A stretch of 64,000 nucleotides of DNA from Pyrenochaeta sp. MPI-SDFR-AT-0127 (lineage: Eukaryota > Ascomycota > Dothideomycetes > Pleosporales > Cucurbitariaceae), in assembly GCA_020747015.1 (NCBI GenBank), contig JAGTJM010000017.1:496001-560000 (forward strand). The letters run 5' to 3'. Shown piece by piece: positions 33,376 to 45,345 of the stretch. The notes under the pieces were generated by a model. The model made no database searches, was not told the DNA's origin, and saw only the letters and a list, made by a program, of their open reading frames with translations. The translations under genes and the position numbers were made by a program. How positions within the stretch are numbered: position 1 is the stretch's first letter; each line of letters opens with the position of its first letter.

Positions 33376-34398
33376 CTTTGCAGTGAATGAAGGAGCCAGT
33401 GTTGCAGGATTTCGATGTGCGTAACTAGTTCACGCTTATCATTCCGGCGCTGGGATATTTGTGGTGGTCTCACTACTGCAAGGATGCGGCACAGTGCATC
33501 AAGTCATTGTTTTGAGACGAGATTCGCGGAGCATTTGCCTAATCGACCTACCAACATAACATGGCGATTACTGAAGCGGGCTAGTGTATACGATATCTCA
33601 TTAAACTCTGACCTTCCAACAGGCTTGCCATTGGACTGACTTAATGACTGCGGCTGAGTATCAGGAACGGTTGCACGGCCCCAGAGTCCAAGAGGCCGGG
33701 ACATATTCCACTTGCGCTTGCACCCGCTCCCGCCTGTGCCGTTAGATAAACTACTGGACACATCAGCTAAAAAGGCACCGATGAAACGACCGTTTGGTCG
33801 GCTCATGCTCGGTCCAATGTTTGGAAAGTGACATTGTAGACCTAAGAAGAGACGGTTACGCTTGTGATGGAGTTGTTTGGAGCATGTTCTGTGTACATTG
33901 AATCTCGGTGCGGATGAAGGCTAGCAAATCCCTTGTCAGTAACAGTACAAGACTTCCCTGCGTTGTTGGATCGCTGGATGTTGGTTGCTGAGTCATTGAG
34001 CATCGTGCGGACCATTCAATACAGCGAGCTAGTAGACACAAATGATGTGACTAGCTTCGGTATATCTAAGTGCATCTATAGGAAAAGAAGATCAACTTAC
34101 AATTTTGTTATTTCCTTTCGCCCTCCATTCGTGTTCATTCGAAAGTGCGAAACAGCTCTATCCCGGTCGGAGTACGTAGCAAATACCATACAAAGGACTC
34201 CTAGAATCAATAATGAATGGAAATGAAATTTCCTATAAGATGAGATGAACTGGTTGAGCAACTACAACGACAGCAGTAGCGCAAAAACACCTGTATACAA
34301 GAGTATTTTTGCATTGAAGTTGTGATGTGACCATGAGACGAGGTCCTCGCTATATGACGGTGTTGTCTACGCTCACTCACAGATTGAACCCTTCCAGC
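33376..34398. other. intergenic with a possible upstream exon
   Basis: A minus-strand frame at 33504-33806 (starts MSRPNGRFIGAFLADVSSSL) has plausible composition and could be a 5' exon of the gene ending at 31313, but I could not find a convincing splice pair. The rest shows nothing coding. Confidence 0.35.
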
Positions 34399-35477
34399 CT
34401 ACCACAATTTCGGAATAAACATGGGCGTCTCCTTCTTCCACTTCTGATAGTCCTTCCTGTCACCATATCGCTTGTCGTACTTGTTCTCGCTCAATGGCAC
34501 ACCGCTAACCTTCAGCAACAAGAAGCTCACAAACGCTGGGCTGGCAGCGCACATGCCCGTCACAAGTAACTGGCTCAGTGTCGATCCGCTGAGACCCAGG
34601 GAGGCTTGAGCAGGCTGGCGAACGAGCAGCCCTGCAGCGGCAATAGCGATGCCAGACCAGAGCGTTGATTCCCCGAAATAGTTGGGATGTCGCGATTTCG
34701 ACCAGAGACCATGTGTAAGGAACTCCTCAGAGTGTTTCTTCGCTTTTTTCTCCTCAACCCATTTGCTCTTCTGCCGATCGGCCACAACTTCAAATGTCAA
34801 GCCAAAAACAAATATGGCAAGACCCAAGATGTCTGTGAAATATGGCTTCGCGGAGATCGCCGTGCCGAACGCAGAAGCAGCATATGCGGAGCGCGGTATC
34901 GAGTTTACGAGGATGACAGGAAGCGTGCAGAGCGAGACCCACGTTGCCTGCGCGAAAAAGGCGACGTAGAATTTCGAGGGCGAGACGCGAATCTTATCGA
35001 AACGCGAGTCGCGTCCTGAGTCAGAGGAGATGCGTTGGAACAGGTAGGAACCCACTGTCTTTTGGTCAGCAATTCCACCCTAAATTTGCATCCACACAGA
35101 GTCTACGGCATGGAATAGAGTGGTGTCGTGGAAAATTTACATCTTGTAGCCCAAATTCCCACGGCAGCGCTTAGGAGCGCTTGTCTCCACCACCACGTTC
35201 CTTGCCCCAAGCCTTTGGTGCCGAAATACTCTGCTAGACCTCCCGTGACGGCGCCAGCATTTTTAGCCCGTAGGTATGGGAGGAAGAGGCTCAATGCCGT
35301 ACATGACAGGTATGTCAAGCTTCCGCTCAAGTCGTAGTAGCGCTCTGTTTGCGCAGCGATTGAGGGCACAGCAACGGCCGTCTGGATGCCGTATGCCAGC
35401 GCGACGGATGGCACGAGTGTGCGAAGCAACGGGGTTTTGAACGCAGTTGCGCGGAGAAGGGTTTGGAGTAGAGTCAT
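34399..35477 (-). CDS. DUF1295 membrane protein, steroid 5-alpha-reductase-like fold
   Basis: Two exons, about 340 aa. The splice joins VGIWATRL to GSYLFQRISSDSGRDSRFD. Hydrophobic helices alternate through the protein. The C-terminal half has the motif SRHPNYFGE, typical of DUF1295 and of the related steroid 5-alpha reductase and isoprenylcysteine methyltransferase families, where it helps to bind the nucleotide cofactor. It then has YDKRYGDRKDYQKWKKETP and ends at PKLW. The likely site is the ER membrane and a reductase role is plausible, but no substrate is known for this group. ATG at 35477-35475, stop at 34401-34399. Confidence 0.87.
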
Positions 35478-36428
35478 ATCGGTTGTTGTCGCGTGCGCGT
35501 ATATGGACCTCGTGACTCAACGCGAATTGGAATGTCGACTGGCATGGTAAAACAATCTCAGGGATACCCAGGGTCTTTATCTCCCTCGACTCTGGAACGC
35601 GACGTGCCAATCATGGTCGGCGACGCGCACGCGCTTTGTCTGGTCCGAGATGTGCAGAGATCTCGACTTGCGGTCGCGATCGATGTCGTCACCAGTCGTC
35701 TAAAGCAGCGCCAGCCAGGGTCAGGCTTCCCACAAAACCTCACACCAGAAATCCTGCAGTAGTCGACCACGTCAATATTGGGTTCGGCTATGTGTAGTTC
35801 GGCGCTCGAAACGGCCGACGGCACCCGTAAACCCCGAGCCTCGTTTTGAGGAAATCTGTTTCGCAATAAGCCAAAGAAGCCGTTACATTTGTTTGTGTAC
35901 AGTCTTTTCTGCGCTCACACTTTTCATATGGCCAAAATACCATTGAATGATTGCGCCCTCGTTTCTTGCTGACTACCCATCGATGGTGTCATATCAAACG
36001 ATTCTGGACAACGGTCCCGCCCTGCTGGAGTTAGTTGTTCTCGCAACGCCTCTTGTGCGCTGGCGTTCTTTGATTATATTATATACACTCATATTCCACA
36101 AAGTGATACCGATTCCGTTCAATTCTCGCCCTTGGTGTCTAATAAAACATAAATGGACAACGTTTTGTGAACGTAGCACAATGTACCCACGACCTCTAGA
36201 CCGGTGCGCAAAAACACGTGAGGAACCGTTTGACAAACCATCAGAGACAATGCTTGTTGTCTCACGCACCGGCAACACTTCCTGCACATACTATATCATA
36301 TCTTTCGCACTTCGTTTTTCGTTCCTTTCTCAACTGTCTCTTCCTAGTATAGCTCATACGCCACCAGAGTTGCGACGACACCGACCTTGTCCTGGCACAT
36401 TTGTATTGATCTGCAAACACCCGTCGCA
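35478..36428. promoter_or_regulatory. divergent promoter interval, DUF1295 gene / CCCH gene
   Basis: About 950 bp between divergent genes, without a supported ORF. It is pyrimidine-rich close to the CCCH start. No conserved motif recognised. Confidence 0.4.
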
Positions 36429-37922
36429 ATGGTCGATCAACCTTACCACCCGCATGGTCTACCAGAGGGTCTCCGCTACTACCTCCTTCGCAATGGTGCT
36501 ATGGTGCCCCTCATCCCTGTGGACCAGTTGCCCTTTCGGCTTCAAGGCATCTCCCGTCAACTGACTCATCGCCAAATGTCTGATGAAGGCTGGAAGTTTC
36601 TTGGAGAGACCAGTGAGCCATTGTTTACGATGTCCGTTCAGGCCCCAAATACTACATTTCATTCTCAGCCAGTCTCTGCGAAGCCCCGATATCTAGCTCC
36701 GGATCATCACGCACGGTTGCAGACGCAATCAACTCCAGTTGAGAGCCCTCGTTATAATCGCTCATTGTCTCCAGCCCCAGTCACTGAGACAGGTGCAAGG
36801 CAAGTTTCTCGCTCGTTACCCACACCCAGGTCTGAGCCGTCATCGTCTTTGACCGACAGCTTTGCTTCCATCTACCAGAAGGATGCCCATCGTCTCGGAT
36901 ATCTCACGACTTACCCTTCTGGCGTCGAGCCCGATCCTTCAAAGAAAGAATACTGTACGCACTGGATTAAGACCGGCGAATGCGCATTCATCTCGATCGG
37001 TTGCAAGTATAAACATGAAATGCCAACCGTTGAGAAGCTTCGGGACTTGGGTTTCACTCAGGGTATGCCAAGGTGGTGGAAGGAGAAGTCTGCCATCGCA
37101 GCGAGAGGTCAGACATGGATGCAGCGTCGCCTGGCACAGGGCAAAGGCGACGCTGAAACTAATGAGATTGCGGCCCCTCGTTCATTCCCAGATCCCTCAA
37201 CATTCCGATTTAGGCACATTGAAGAACCAAAGCCATTTCACGACAGTATTCCACAAGATGGTGGCAATCTGAGAAAGAAGGTAGCAACTGATCAGCAAAC
37301 GGCCCGTCCAGTTTATTCAATTGCGACAGCTCATGGAACAACTCGATCTGTCATTCAGCCACAAGACCTGCTAATTGACCTCGATGACATGCCCGCCCCT
37401 CCACCCAGTCCGCAACTGTCCGATAACTCATTGGCCAGTGTCGATTCAAGCGACACAACAGGGCCTTCGAGCCAGTCTTCTGCGTCATCTTCTTCTACAT
37501 CACCAGCCATCGGCAATAATGATATGCACAAGATAGATGATGGAAAGCAGAAAGGAATGGAATCATCCCACCATCCCCGTATCCGCCGTCACTCCCAGAT
37601 TTCCTGGTCTTCGGATAGCGAAGATAGCGAAAAGGCCATTAAGCTTGTCTCGAAGCGTGATCCAACTCGTACTGCTACCGGGCGATTTTTAGCCCCTTCA
37701 AAGCAACTTGGTCTGGCTAATTCAAAGCACGCCAATATCAATGTTCAGAAGCATAAGAGGCTCGCCAAACATCACCATCAAAATTCTGATCGTAGAACCA
37801 CGCGACAGAAGTCTATTAGAACTGATGCAACTGAACTCTGTGCTAAGACTGAACAACTCCGTCTCGACACATCCAGGAAGGAGAATGTAAGGAGGGCACA
37901 GGAAGTGCCAACCGGATTGTAG
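36429..37922 (+). CDS. CCCH-type zinc-finger protein
   Basis: A single exon of 497 aa from MVDQPYHPHGLPEGLRYYLL; an in-frame ATG 14 codons upstream is less likely because MVDQ is followed at once by the conserved-looking region. The zinc finger at about residues 176-194 is YCTHWIKTGEC-x6-C-KYKH, a C-x8-C-x6-C-x3-H finger, followed by EMPTVEKLRDLGF and MPRWW. The rest is low complexity: Ser/Pro-rich before and after the finger, with basic stretches at the C-terminus. Such fingers usually bind RNA, so a role in mRNA handling is possible. It has no visible link to its neighbours. Confidence 0.82.
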   Translation: MVDQPYHPHGLPEGLRYYLLRNGAMVPLIPVDQLPFRLQGISRQLTHRQMSDEGWKFLGETSEPLFTMSVQAPNTTFHSQPVSAKPRYLAPDHHARLQTQSTPVESPRYNRSLSPAPVTETGARQVSRSLPTPRSEPSSSLTDSFASIYQKDAHRLGYLTTYPSGVEPDPSKKEYCTHWIKTGECAFISIGCKYKHEMPTVEKLRDLGFTQGMPRWWKEKSAIAARGQTWMQRRLAQGKGDAETNEIAAPRSFPDPSTFRFRHIEEPKPFHDSIPQDGGNLRKKVATDQQTARPVYSIATAHGTTRSVIQPQDLLIDLDDMPAPPPSPQLSDNSLASVDSSDTTGPSSQSSASSSSTSPAIGNNDMHKIDDGKQKGMESSHHPRIRRHSQISWSSDSEDSEKAIKLVSKRDPTRTATGRFLAPSKQLGLANSKHANINVQKHKRLAKHHHQNSDRRTTRQKSIRTDATELCAKTEQLRLDTSRKENVRRAQEVPTGL

Positions 37923-38279
37923 GCACATTTAAGGCACAGAAAGCCGTCTAGGCGCTTATGCAGGGCTGCATAGTACCAGGCTGATAGGACACACAGTCTT
38001 AGTTGCCTGAGCTTGGTAGTATCCGGAGGCGGTAATTTGTGGTATACGCACGTGTCAAGGAATTACTGGTATAACATTGGGTATTAGTCGTTCAACCAAC
38101 AGATTCCTTCTTGCAATGGGGTATAGAGGTTATTCGAAACATATTTGGCTTTCTTTTGCTTCCTAAATTAGACTATTTCGTTTGTTCGTGTGCAATCCAT
38201 TGTGCTATTCTCCCATGGCTGAACAGTTTCTCCTACTGAATTATATGCAAGGTGGATAATTTATATCGATCCAATCGGA
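37923..38279. other. intergenic, convergent 3' ends
   Basis: AT-rich interval between the CCCH gene and the cysteine-repeat gene. Nothing recognised. Confidence 0.5.
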
Positions 38280-39467
38280 TCAAGCCTCATCTGGGTCTGA
38301 CGGAGGCCCACCACCGAACCTCTCACAGGTTGGCATTCGATAATCTATGCCCGAGTCAGCACTATCTAGGCCGTGAAATATCTTCTTCGTTCATTTCTCG
38401 CCTCATCCAATCATTCACATACAAATCAATCATGAAAGGGTCGACTTACAATCACCTTCGGGACTCTCCCAGAAATCCGAGTTCTTCATGTAGCAAAAGT
38501 CTGTCGTCTCGCTCCACCAAGTTCCATTGGAATTAGTCAAACATTGCAGCCATACTTCGTCATTGAACTCATACGTCTTCTCGGTCTTGCATGAATCCTT
38601 TGCGCATGAGCGGCAGTATGCGTATTCCTCACCCACGGTCACATTGATGAGATACATGAGGCCGAGAGAAGCGGGCTCTGGAACGGGTACGGGTGCTGGT
38701 GCAGGATCTGCAGAGCGTTTGTTCACATCGCTGGTGCCATTCTCATTGTGGTGCTTCTCAATTTCGAGAAGTGGTATAGGTCCGCAGTTCTCTAGGTACG
38801 TGAGGTCGGGTTTGGAGTAAAGGTTTTTCTGCGCAACGTAGCAATTGTTTGTAGTTTTCAGCCAATAGCTAATTGTTGTGTCAGTACTTCTGCCTGTTTC
38901 TTCATTTGAGGCTTGGATAGCTTACGGGTCGTCGATGATCATTTGGCCTTCGGGATACCAGCAGGTCAACTCCACATCTGTGTCTTCCCTCAAATACGCG
39001 ATAACGTCACAGCTCAACTCAGGACAGATTCTACATTCGGTCTTATATTTGAGCGTTGCGTCTTCGATGGTAAGATGCTGTTCCTCGGATTTGGGCCCAC
39101 AGTACGCGAGATCGGTTTCATCTACAGGAGAAAGTCAGTCTATGACCCTTCTCATCACTGCTTAGAAACGATTGAGAAGCTTACATTCGCCATCGTACTC
39201 CAAGACATCGTATTGTGTGATGTAGCATCCGGCCTCACTCTTCAGCCAAAGCCGATCGCCCATGATCTTGGTCCCACGAGTCCAGCAGGTTACGTTGAGT
39301 TGGTCCTGCCAGCCATAGTAGAGTTGGTTAGGGCATAGTGATCGCGGGCATGTCTTACACTCAGTGTTGTACTCTGCCTCTGTAGTGATGTACGGTTTGA
39401 CTTCGCCAAGTACAGGTGGAGCAAAGAAAAGAATGGTTGAAAGAAGCGAGAGTGTTAGAAGACTCAT
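38280..39467 (-). CDS. secreted protein with three six-cysteine repeats
   Basis: Four exons, about 300 aa. A signal peptide (MSLLTLSLLSTILFFAPPVLG) leads into three diverged repeats of about 80-85 residues. Each has C-x2-C-x4-C, a spacer, a fourth Cys usually as TCW or QCL, a Trp-containing segment, a CY pair and a final Cys. Examples are ECKTCPRSLC, ECRICPELSC and YCRSCAKDSC. Between repeats 2 and 3 lies a VNKRSADP sequence, a possible Kex2-type cleavage site, followed by a Pro/Ala linker. Intron 1 interrupts the end of repeat 1 and intron 3 the end of repeat 3 in the same relative place, as expected if the exon was duplicated. All Cys counts are even within a repeat, suggesting disulfides. 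No known family was recognised; an effector or cell-surface role is possible. Confidence 0.78.
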
Positions 39468-40243
39468 CCTTGGCTAAATACCCTATAGCAGGTCAAGAAA
39501 GCAATGTTGTCAAGCGAAGGAATAGGACTGGGGATTGAAGACGCAATGACAGAGGGTAGGTACGTTGTAAGAGAAAGATAAGAGTACCCATATCAAGGGT
39601 CCATGCCGTGCTTGTTGAACAATTGGTAGAACAACGGTCTCATGGGATCGGGTTCCGAAAATATATATGGTCTCGTATATGTAGGTGAAAGTGGGGTTGC
39701 AAAGACACACCGGATGTAATGTAGTACGAGTATTGTCACTCAGATTTTAACATGCTATAGAAGCTAAAATTTTGGCTTGAACAATGCGAATAATTATAGA
39801 GATCTTGCTCCCTCTACGCTCAACTAACTCCTCATCGATTCATCAAGGAGTGTCTTGTCGTTGTTGTGGTGAGTAGACGTCTACTGAACAGGTCTAGTTC
39901 TATCTGCATCTAATTTGACTGACCAATACTCTGGCTTCTTTTATATGACGGGCCGCTGTGATCGACATCGTGGGGTAAGCTTTATGAGCCGCATATAGTG
40001 GGCTGGGCAATTTCAGGCTAAGCTCGGGCGGGGAAGTACCGAATGAGAAAATACGACTGAGGGATCGAGATACAAGTAGAGAATCTTGTGTGAGAAAGCG
40101 TGACCTCGTGTGCATTATGTATGGAAAATTTCAGTAGATCTCTGTGCATTCGGTACATACAGAATGTAAGATGTGTCCCATGCCAGTTGTCCATGCTCTA
40201 GAAGCGACAAATTGCCCATACAATCCCCAATAGGTGCCTCAGA
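39468..40243. other. intergenic upstream of the cysteine-repeat gene
   Basis: No supported gene. It contains the promoter of the cysteine-repeat gene and the 3' side of the AA8 gene. Confidence 0.45.
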
Positions 40244-40939
40244 TTAGCTTTGAAAAGATTGGGCAACCTTCGGCACAGCATAAGCTTTCCACGTATCGAA
40301 CTTTTCGCTTCTCGCTTTGCTCAAGTCAAATATAGCCTTGCCTTGCGCAGTATGCTTTGAAACGCTGGATGCAGGATTCGTGACCTGAGACGGTGCAGCT
40401 GTATTCAGTGCGTAACCAATGCTCGGAGCAGTGTCGGTAGTTTTGAAGGTAGTACCATCAGTTTGAATGCACTTTGAGCAGAGGAATGTATATGTCCAAT
40501 GCGTACTATTGACGTAGGTACCATTTGCGATGGGGGTCTGAGTGAAGGTGCCGGTCGTTACAGCTGGGGATCCATAATTGCTTCATCGATGATTAGCTGT
40601 CTATATGAACTTTTCAATCCAGGATATGTGAGTAGCATACGCGGTTTTCCGAAAGCTGCCTACAACATCCTTTGAATTTGGCCAAGCGACAATCAACAAC
40701 TTATTTAACATGCCACCTCCGAGACTAACGCCGCTCCATCCTGTTCCCTTTCCCCCAATCGTAGCAATAAAGTCGGTGTTCGCCGTAGCATTGGTAGGTA
40801 AAGCTAGCCCAAAGAACAGGCCACTGCTATGCTGAAAAGTGTTGAATGTGATGCCAGACTTGGCATCTGTATATGGAGCTGGTGTTTGAGCAGCAGAAAG
40901 AGAGGCAAGGGCGGTGATGAGGAGAGCCGGGAGCCTCAT
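40244..40939 (-). CDS. secreted single-domain AA8/DOMON cytochrome b, CDH-cytochrome-like
   Basis: Two exons, about 210 aa. A signal peptide (MRLPALLITALASLSA) is followed by a domain like the cytochrome domain of cellobiose dehydrogenase. WSGVSLGGGMLNKLLIVAWP contains the Met expected to bind heme iron, and NSTHWTYTFLCSKC contains the His ligand. The splice joins SFRKTA to NYGSPAVTTG. In CDH the domain shuttles electrons to lytic polysaccharide monooxygenases. Here there is no flavin dehydrogenase, carbohydrate-binding module or GPI-like tail, so it is a stand-alone electron-transfer protein. ATG at 40939-40937, stop at 40246-40244. Confidence 0.85.
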
Positions 40940-42318
40940 CGTAGCTAATGACGTGACAAATTACTGGTATCTCAGTTTTCTAAAGAAAATACTCCGAATA
41001 TCAGACTTCACGGTTGCCTACATTCAAGGCATTCTTATAGTTTTTGGTCTGCTCCTCTCACGTCTCTAGGCTCGGCGTTGAGGGCCCCAATCCCGCTCTT
41101 CTGTTATATCTCATGCCCTGAATTGCATCATTTCCTAAATTTGCGCCAACAAAATCAATTGCGCTCCGTTCACAAACCAGCGTCGGACTCATTCTGGTGT
41201 CTCGTGTAATTACAGGGAGACGGATAATCCAGAATGTCTCGTCGAGGATTGGCGGACAGGTAGCGGCTCCCCAAGACTGCGATATGAACAAAAGAGCGAA
41301 AGATGAGAGGTCTTGCAGATTATATATGAGCCTCAAGGTACGTTCCTGGGGGACGCGTTTCAGGCGGAAAGTCCAGATTGCCAACTGGCCTGGGCGTAGC
41401 AATCTAGATCGGCAATTCCAGCAACAGTGCTGATGTGAGTCTGAAACGAACGGAGGTACATGCTGTACTCAAACTGTAGCATTATCGAGCGGCGGCCACA
41501 CAGTATGTGTGTATTTTGGGCACGTCTAGTGTCTCCATAGTGCGAAGGTAATGGCGGCAGAAGGCTTGCTAAACATGTGCTCGTAAGCTGGCATGCTCAG
41601 TTCAATATACCAATCAGTGATTGCAACATTGGACATTCTGCACATACGCTGTTCAATATGTCGAGCGAGTGGAAGAGATGGGTGGTTTCTAAACATCGAC
41701 CCAGCTCTCGCATCAGAGTAATAAGCAGCCGTGAACAACGCGGGGCGGTTGCGGGCTATTGAGGTCCGTGCTCTCCGGCACATGCACATGTCAATCGAGA
41801 TCATCATTCATTCCTTTTGACATCTTTCTCATCGCATCGCAAATGCCTGTCTTCAGAATAAGGGTCCCTTTACTAAAAGGGGATGAGGGCTTACAGACCT
41901 GGGTTAAATTGCTAGCAGATAATCTATCGCAATAGCAAACAGTAAGAAGCTCACCGCAGTGTTTCTCTCAAGTGACCTGCTCAGGTCTAGCGCCATGATC
42001 GGTTAGATCCATTTTTGCGATAGCTTAGTCAGCTTATGAGAGCGAAAACGTCATCGGGGGCTGTAAGAGTCGGTTCTGGCCAGGGTTCCAAGATCTCATA
42101 CTTTCAACATACTAGAAGTCATCACGGCAATAACCAGGCCCTTCTTTCAGCAACAGTCTTTGATTTGCATCACAATGTGAACGCTCCTTGGCAAAGGTAG
42201 GAACTTGGATCTCATGCGTGCGCAGAGTCTAACGTGTCACCACTCCTCACATCCCAGCCTACCATAGTGCTGGGATCATCACCTAGCTATAGCGATCATT
42301 TCTTCTTTGCATGGAATA
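40940..42318. other. 1.4-kb intergenic between divergent AA8 and HET genes
   Basis: Short frames only (for example 41058-41402 minus), none with a domain. It must carry the promoters of both genes. No RNA gene or repeat recognised. Confidence 0.45.
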
Positions 42319-44535
42319 ATGGCATCGCCAGAAGTACCCAAACAGGGCATAAATGCGTCCATCAAAAAGCACTTTGTGCAACCTTTTCGAAGCCAAAAAC
42401 CAAAGCTGAAGTCAAGCGAGTCTGCTACGTCTTCAACATCGCCGGCCTTTGCTGACGAGCTGATTGAAGCTTTGCCAACATTACAGTATGGCTCTCTAGA
42501 ACCGAACAAAAAGAGCGTTAGGCTGCTTGAAATATTTCCAGGACCAAACTACGAACCAATCAGAGGAAGCTTAAGGCCTTGCAATCTGGACGACAATCCT
42601 TCCTATATTGCACTTTCGTACATGTGGGACCAAGGCAGTCAACATAAATACATTGAATGTCAAGGCACAAAGATTCGCGTAGGCGAGAACCTATGGAATT
42701 TTTTGCAGCAGTATCGCGAAAACATGTCAACCAAGCAGTATCATGCAAGGGATCCTGTAATCGCTCCTCGGCTATGGGTTGATGCTGTGTGCATCAATCA
42801 GGCTGATATTGATGAACGTGGTCATCAAGTCTCTCAGATGCGAGATATATACACAGGAGCAGATTCGGTTATTGTCTGGCTTGGCCTAGCTCAGGGATCC
42901 GAAGAACTAGCATTTGTACTCACGCGATACCCAAGCCTTTTAAAACCTGGTGAGATGTCGGCAGCCTTGGTGGATCTACTTAACAAGTCGTATTGGTCTC
43001 GAGTGTGGGTTGTTCAGGAGTTTGTCCTTGCCAAGTCGGTCGAGATATGGTGCGGCAGTTTGCGAGCAGATGCTGCTGCCTTCGAGAGTCTCTGCCGAAG
43101 TGAACAACCCCTAACTGGGTTCTCGGCACTCTCGCAACATATTGGAAATAGTCAAGGGTGGCCACTTTTCAAGTATAGGAGAGATTTCCGACATTCAAGA
43201 ACTTATAAGAGGGAGCTCCTAGGCAGACGAAACAGCAAATCCCTCAAGTCTAACTTTCGACTTCGCGACCTACTGCAGTCGTTTGCTACGTCGCAAAGCT
43301 CCGAGGTGTATGATAAAGTCTACGGGTTTCTCGGTATTGCATCAAGTGGTCGTGGAGAGCGGATTCGGCCCGACTATACAAGAACGCCAGTTGAGCTCCT
43401 TGTGGATGTCCTTCATAATCAATGTCAGAGCACGACAAAAAGAGGCGAAGAAGACAACTACAAGTTCCTAGCCTTTCTCAAAAGCACTCTTAAAGTCTCG
43501 CGCATGGATCTTGCAAAGCATGTTCTGCGCAATGACTCCGACATTCAGCAACATATATATGTGCTCGCTGGTTCTGACTTCGTGGTCACGTCTGTGTCCT
43601 TTGTGAGCACAATATCTGACGTAGGCCATTTCGTGGATCATGCAGAAGCTTTTCAAGAGGGTACATGGAAAACGAGCTGGTCACGATCTTCAATGCATCC
43701 AAGATCGCTATCAAATCAAGATATCCAAGACCTCCGCCCCATCGCGCTCTCTCCGGAAACAGCAGTGGTCTTGAGTTTTGCTGACCAACATATCCCGGAC
43801 GCTCCTTACTGGGGTAGGTCCGAGAGCATACGACAAGCAGTGGTGTCTAAGTCGACTGAGATCGTGATACAAAGTATCATTAAACCAACTCCAGAGCATG
43901 CCAGTGTTGGCCACAATGCAATCAGTAGCATTGAACTTCAAAAGTTATTCTCGAGCAGCATGGCTCACGCTGCAGAACTTCACCTGGCCGCAATAAAAGA
44001 GCATCCTGGCAAGGACACAAAGATTCGCTATGAGAGGTACGCGACTTTCGTCGGTACGAATGGCATAATTGGCCTCGCTTGCATAGGTGGCGGTGCGGGA
44101 ACGCGTGAAGTCTTAACTGGAGACAGGATTTGTATGTTTGCCGATACTACGGAATCGAGTAATGCCTTCATTGTTCGGCTGGACAACAATGGAAAGTGGA
44201 TTATCGCAGGCTTTGCAATCCTCCTTTATCCAGCGATAGTTGCCAAGCCAACATTTACACCGCGTCCAATACAGCATACTGACACGGAGACAACAATGAT
44301 CGATAACGATAATGGCTCTATCAGTCGACAACAAAGCTCGGAGACTGATAAGTCTATGTGTTTTCACTGTCACTTGACAGATCTTCTCGAGTTGAGCCGA
44401 TGTGGAATATTGAACGAGGCTCAAATGGATCGTCTACTACAACAATCATTGCGCGGGGAGCCTGACGATGAAATTCACCAATGTAGTATGGGATCAGGAC
44501 AATGTGATATTTTAGAGTTTGGACTGTCATGGTGA
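42319..44535 (+). CDS. HET-domain (heterokaryon incompatibility) protein
   Basis: A single exon of 738 aa from MASPEVPKQGINAS. The HET domain begins at about residue 95 with YIALSYMWDQG and includes LWVDAVCINQADIDERGHQV, MRDIYTGADSVIVWLG and WSRVWVVQEF, the standard blocks of PF06985. The middle holds DKVYGFLGIA and DYTRTPVELLVD. The C-terminal third has GRGAG-like and GDRICMF segments also common in HET proteins. No NACHT, WD or ankyrin module follows. HET proteins trigger cell death after fusion of unlike hyphae, but most family members are untested. The frame is intact. It stands alone, with no clear partner such as a prion or NLR gene nearby. Confidence 0.92.
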   Translation: MASPEVPKQGINASIKKHFVQPFRSQKPKLKSSESATSSTSPAFADELIEALPTLQYGSLEPNKKSVRLLEIFPGPNYEPIRGSLRPCNLDDNPSYIALSYMWDQGSQHKYIECQGTKIRVGENLWNFLQQYRENMSTKQYHARDPVIAPRLWVDAVCINQADIDERGHQVSQMRDIYTGADSVIVWLGLAQGSEELAFVLTRYPSLLKPGEMSAALVDLLNKSYWSRVWVVQEFVLAKSVEIWCGSLRADAAAFESLCRSEQPLTGFSALSQHIGNSQGWPLFKYRRDFRHSRTYKRELLGRRNSKSLKSNFRLRDLLQSFATSQSSEVYDKVYGFLGIASSGRGERIRPDYTRTPVELLVDVLHNQCQSTTKRGEEDNYKFLAFLKSTLKVSRMDLAKHVLRNDSDIQQHIYVLAGSDFVVTSVSFVSTISDVGHFVDHAEAFQEGTWKTSWSRSSMHPRSLSNQDIQDLRPIALSPETAVVLSFADQHIPDAPYWGRSESIRQAVVSKSTEIVIQSIIKPTPEHASVGHNAISSIELQKLFSSSMAHAAELHLAAIKEHPGKDTKIRYERYATFVGTNGIIGLACIGGGAGTREVLTGDRICMFADTTESSNAFIVRLDNNGKWIIAGFAILLYPAIVAKPTFTPRPIQHTDTETTMIDNDNGSISRQQSSETDKSMCFHCHLTDLLELSRCGILNEAQMDRLLQQSLRGEPDDEIHQCSMGSGQCDILEFGLSW

Positions 44536-45345
44536 AAGTGCCGGGTGTTATTGTCGACTTCTAATTATCTATATTTTATGAGCTTCATGAACACCCTTGG
44601 AATCAGTCTGATAACCGCTAATATATTTTGGTGAATAGTATACATATTATATAGAGTTCAGGGTTCTCATTGCATCAGCATTTGGCAATAGCTTCGTTCC
44701 TAACATTAACTGAGGGCTTTTAATCTCTGTCAATTAGCCGAATCAGGTATCGGTCGTCTACAATTTCCAAATACTATAAAATTACACTGGCTAGTAGAAA
44801 TAACTCTATTGTTGGCCGTGGTGATGTTGAGAACTCTGGAGGGCAGAGAGGATATAAGTCTCACTTCCGTCTCTGTTAAGACCTGTTTATGGTGCTAAGG
44901 TTGTACAAGTATGTGAGTACCCTTGTAGATTCAGCACAACATCCTTTTAGTGAAGGCGCGTCGACTATAATATACTATATAAAGCCTAGTATTACATAAC
45001 TCTTAGTAAGACTAAATCTTAGCTGCGTCTTACTTACGAGCACCCTATAATACAGGGGCGTGGAAGGGAGATAATAGGAGAAATATAGCAATCTTTATTC
45101 CATCCCCTACCCATTAAAATCTGTCGTGTCTGCTTCTATATAGCTACTTTTAACAAAATAGGTGATTCCAGCAAGGGTACATTAATTCCCAGTAACCATG
45201 CCATACCTAGTCGGCCATCATAGAATGTGAAATATTCCGGCGTTAAACCTGATCCAAGCTAGTGCAACAAACCCGACTTCCATCCACATGGGCCACCGCT
45301 ACACCATGGCAGGTGGCTATAGTACATATGAAATCTGAATCTAAA
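44536..45345. other. intergenic, AT-rich
   Basis: 810 bp between convergent HET and RTA1 genes, AT-rich, with no supported frame. Nothing else recognised. Confidence 0.5.
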
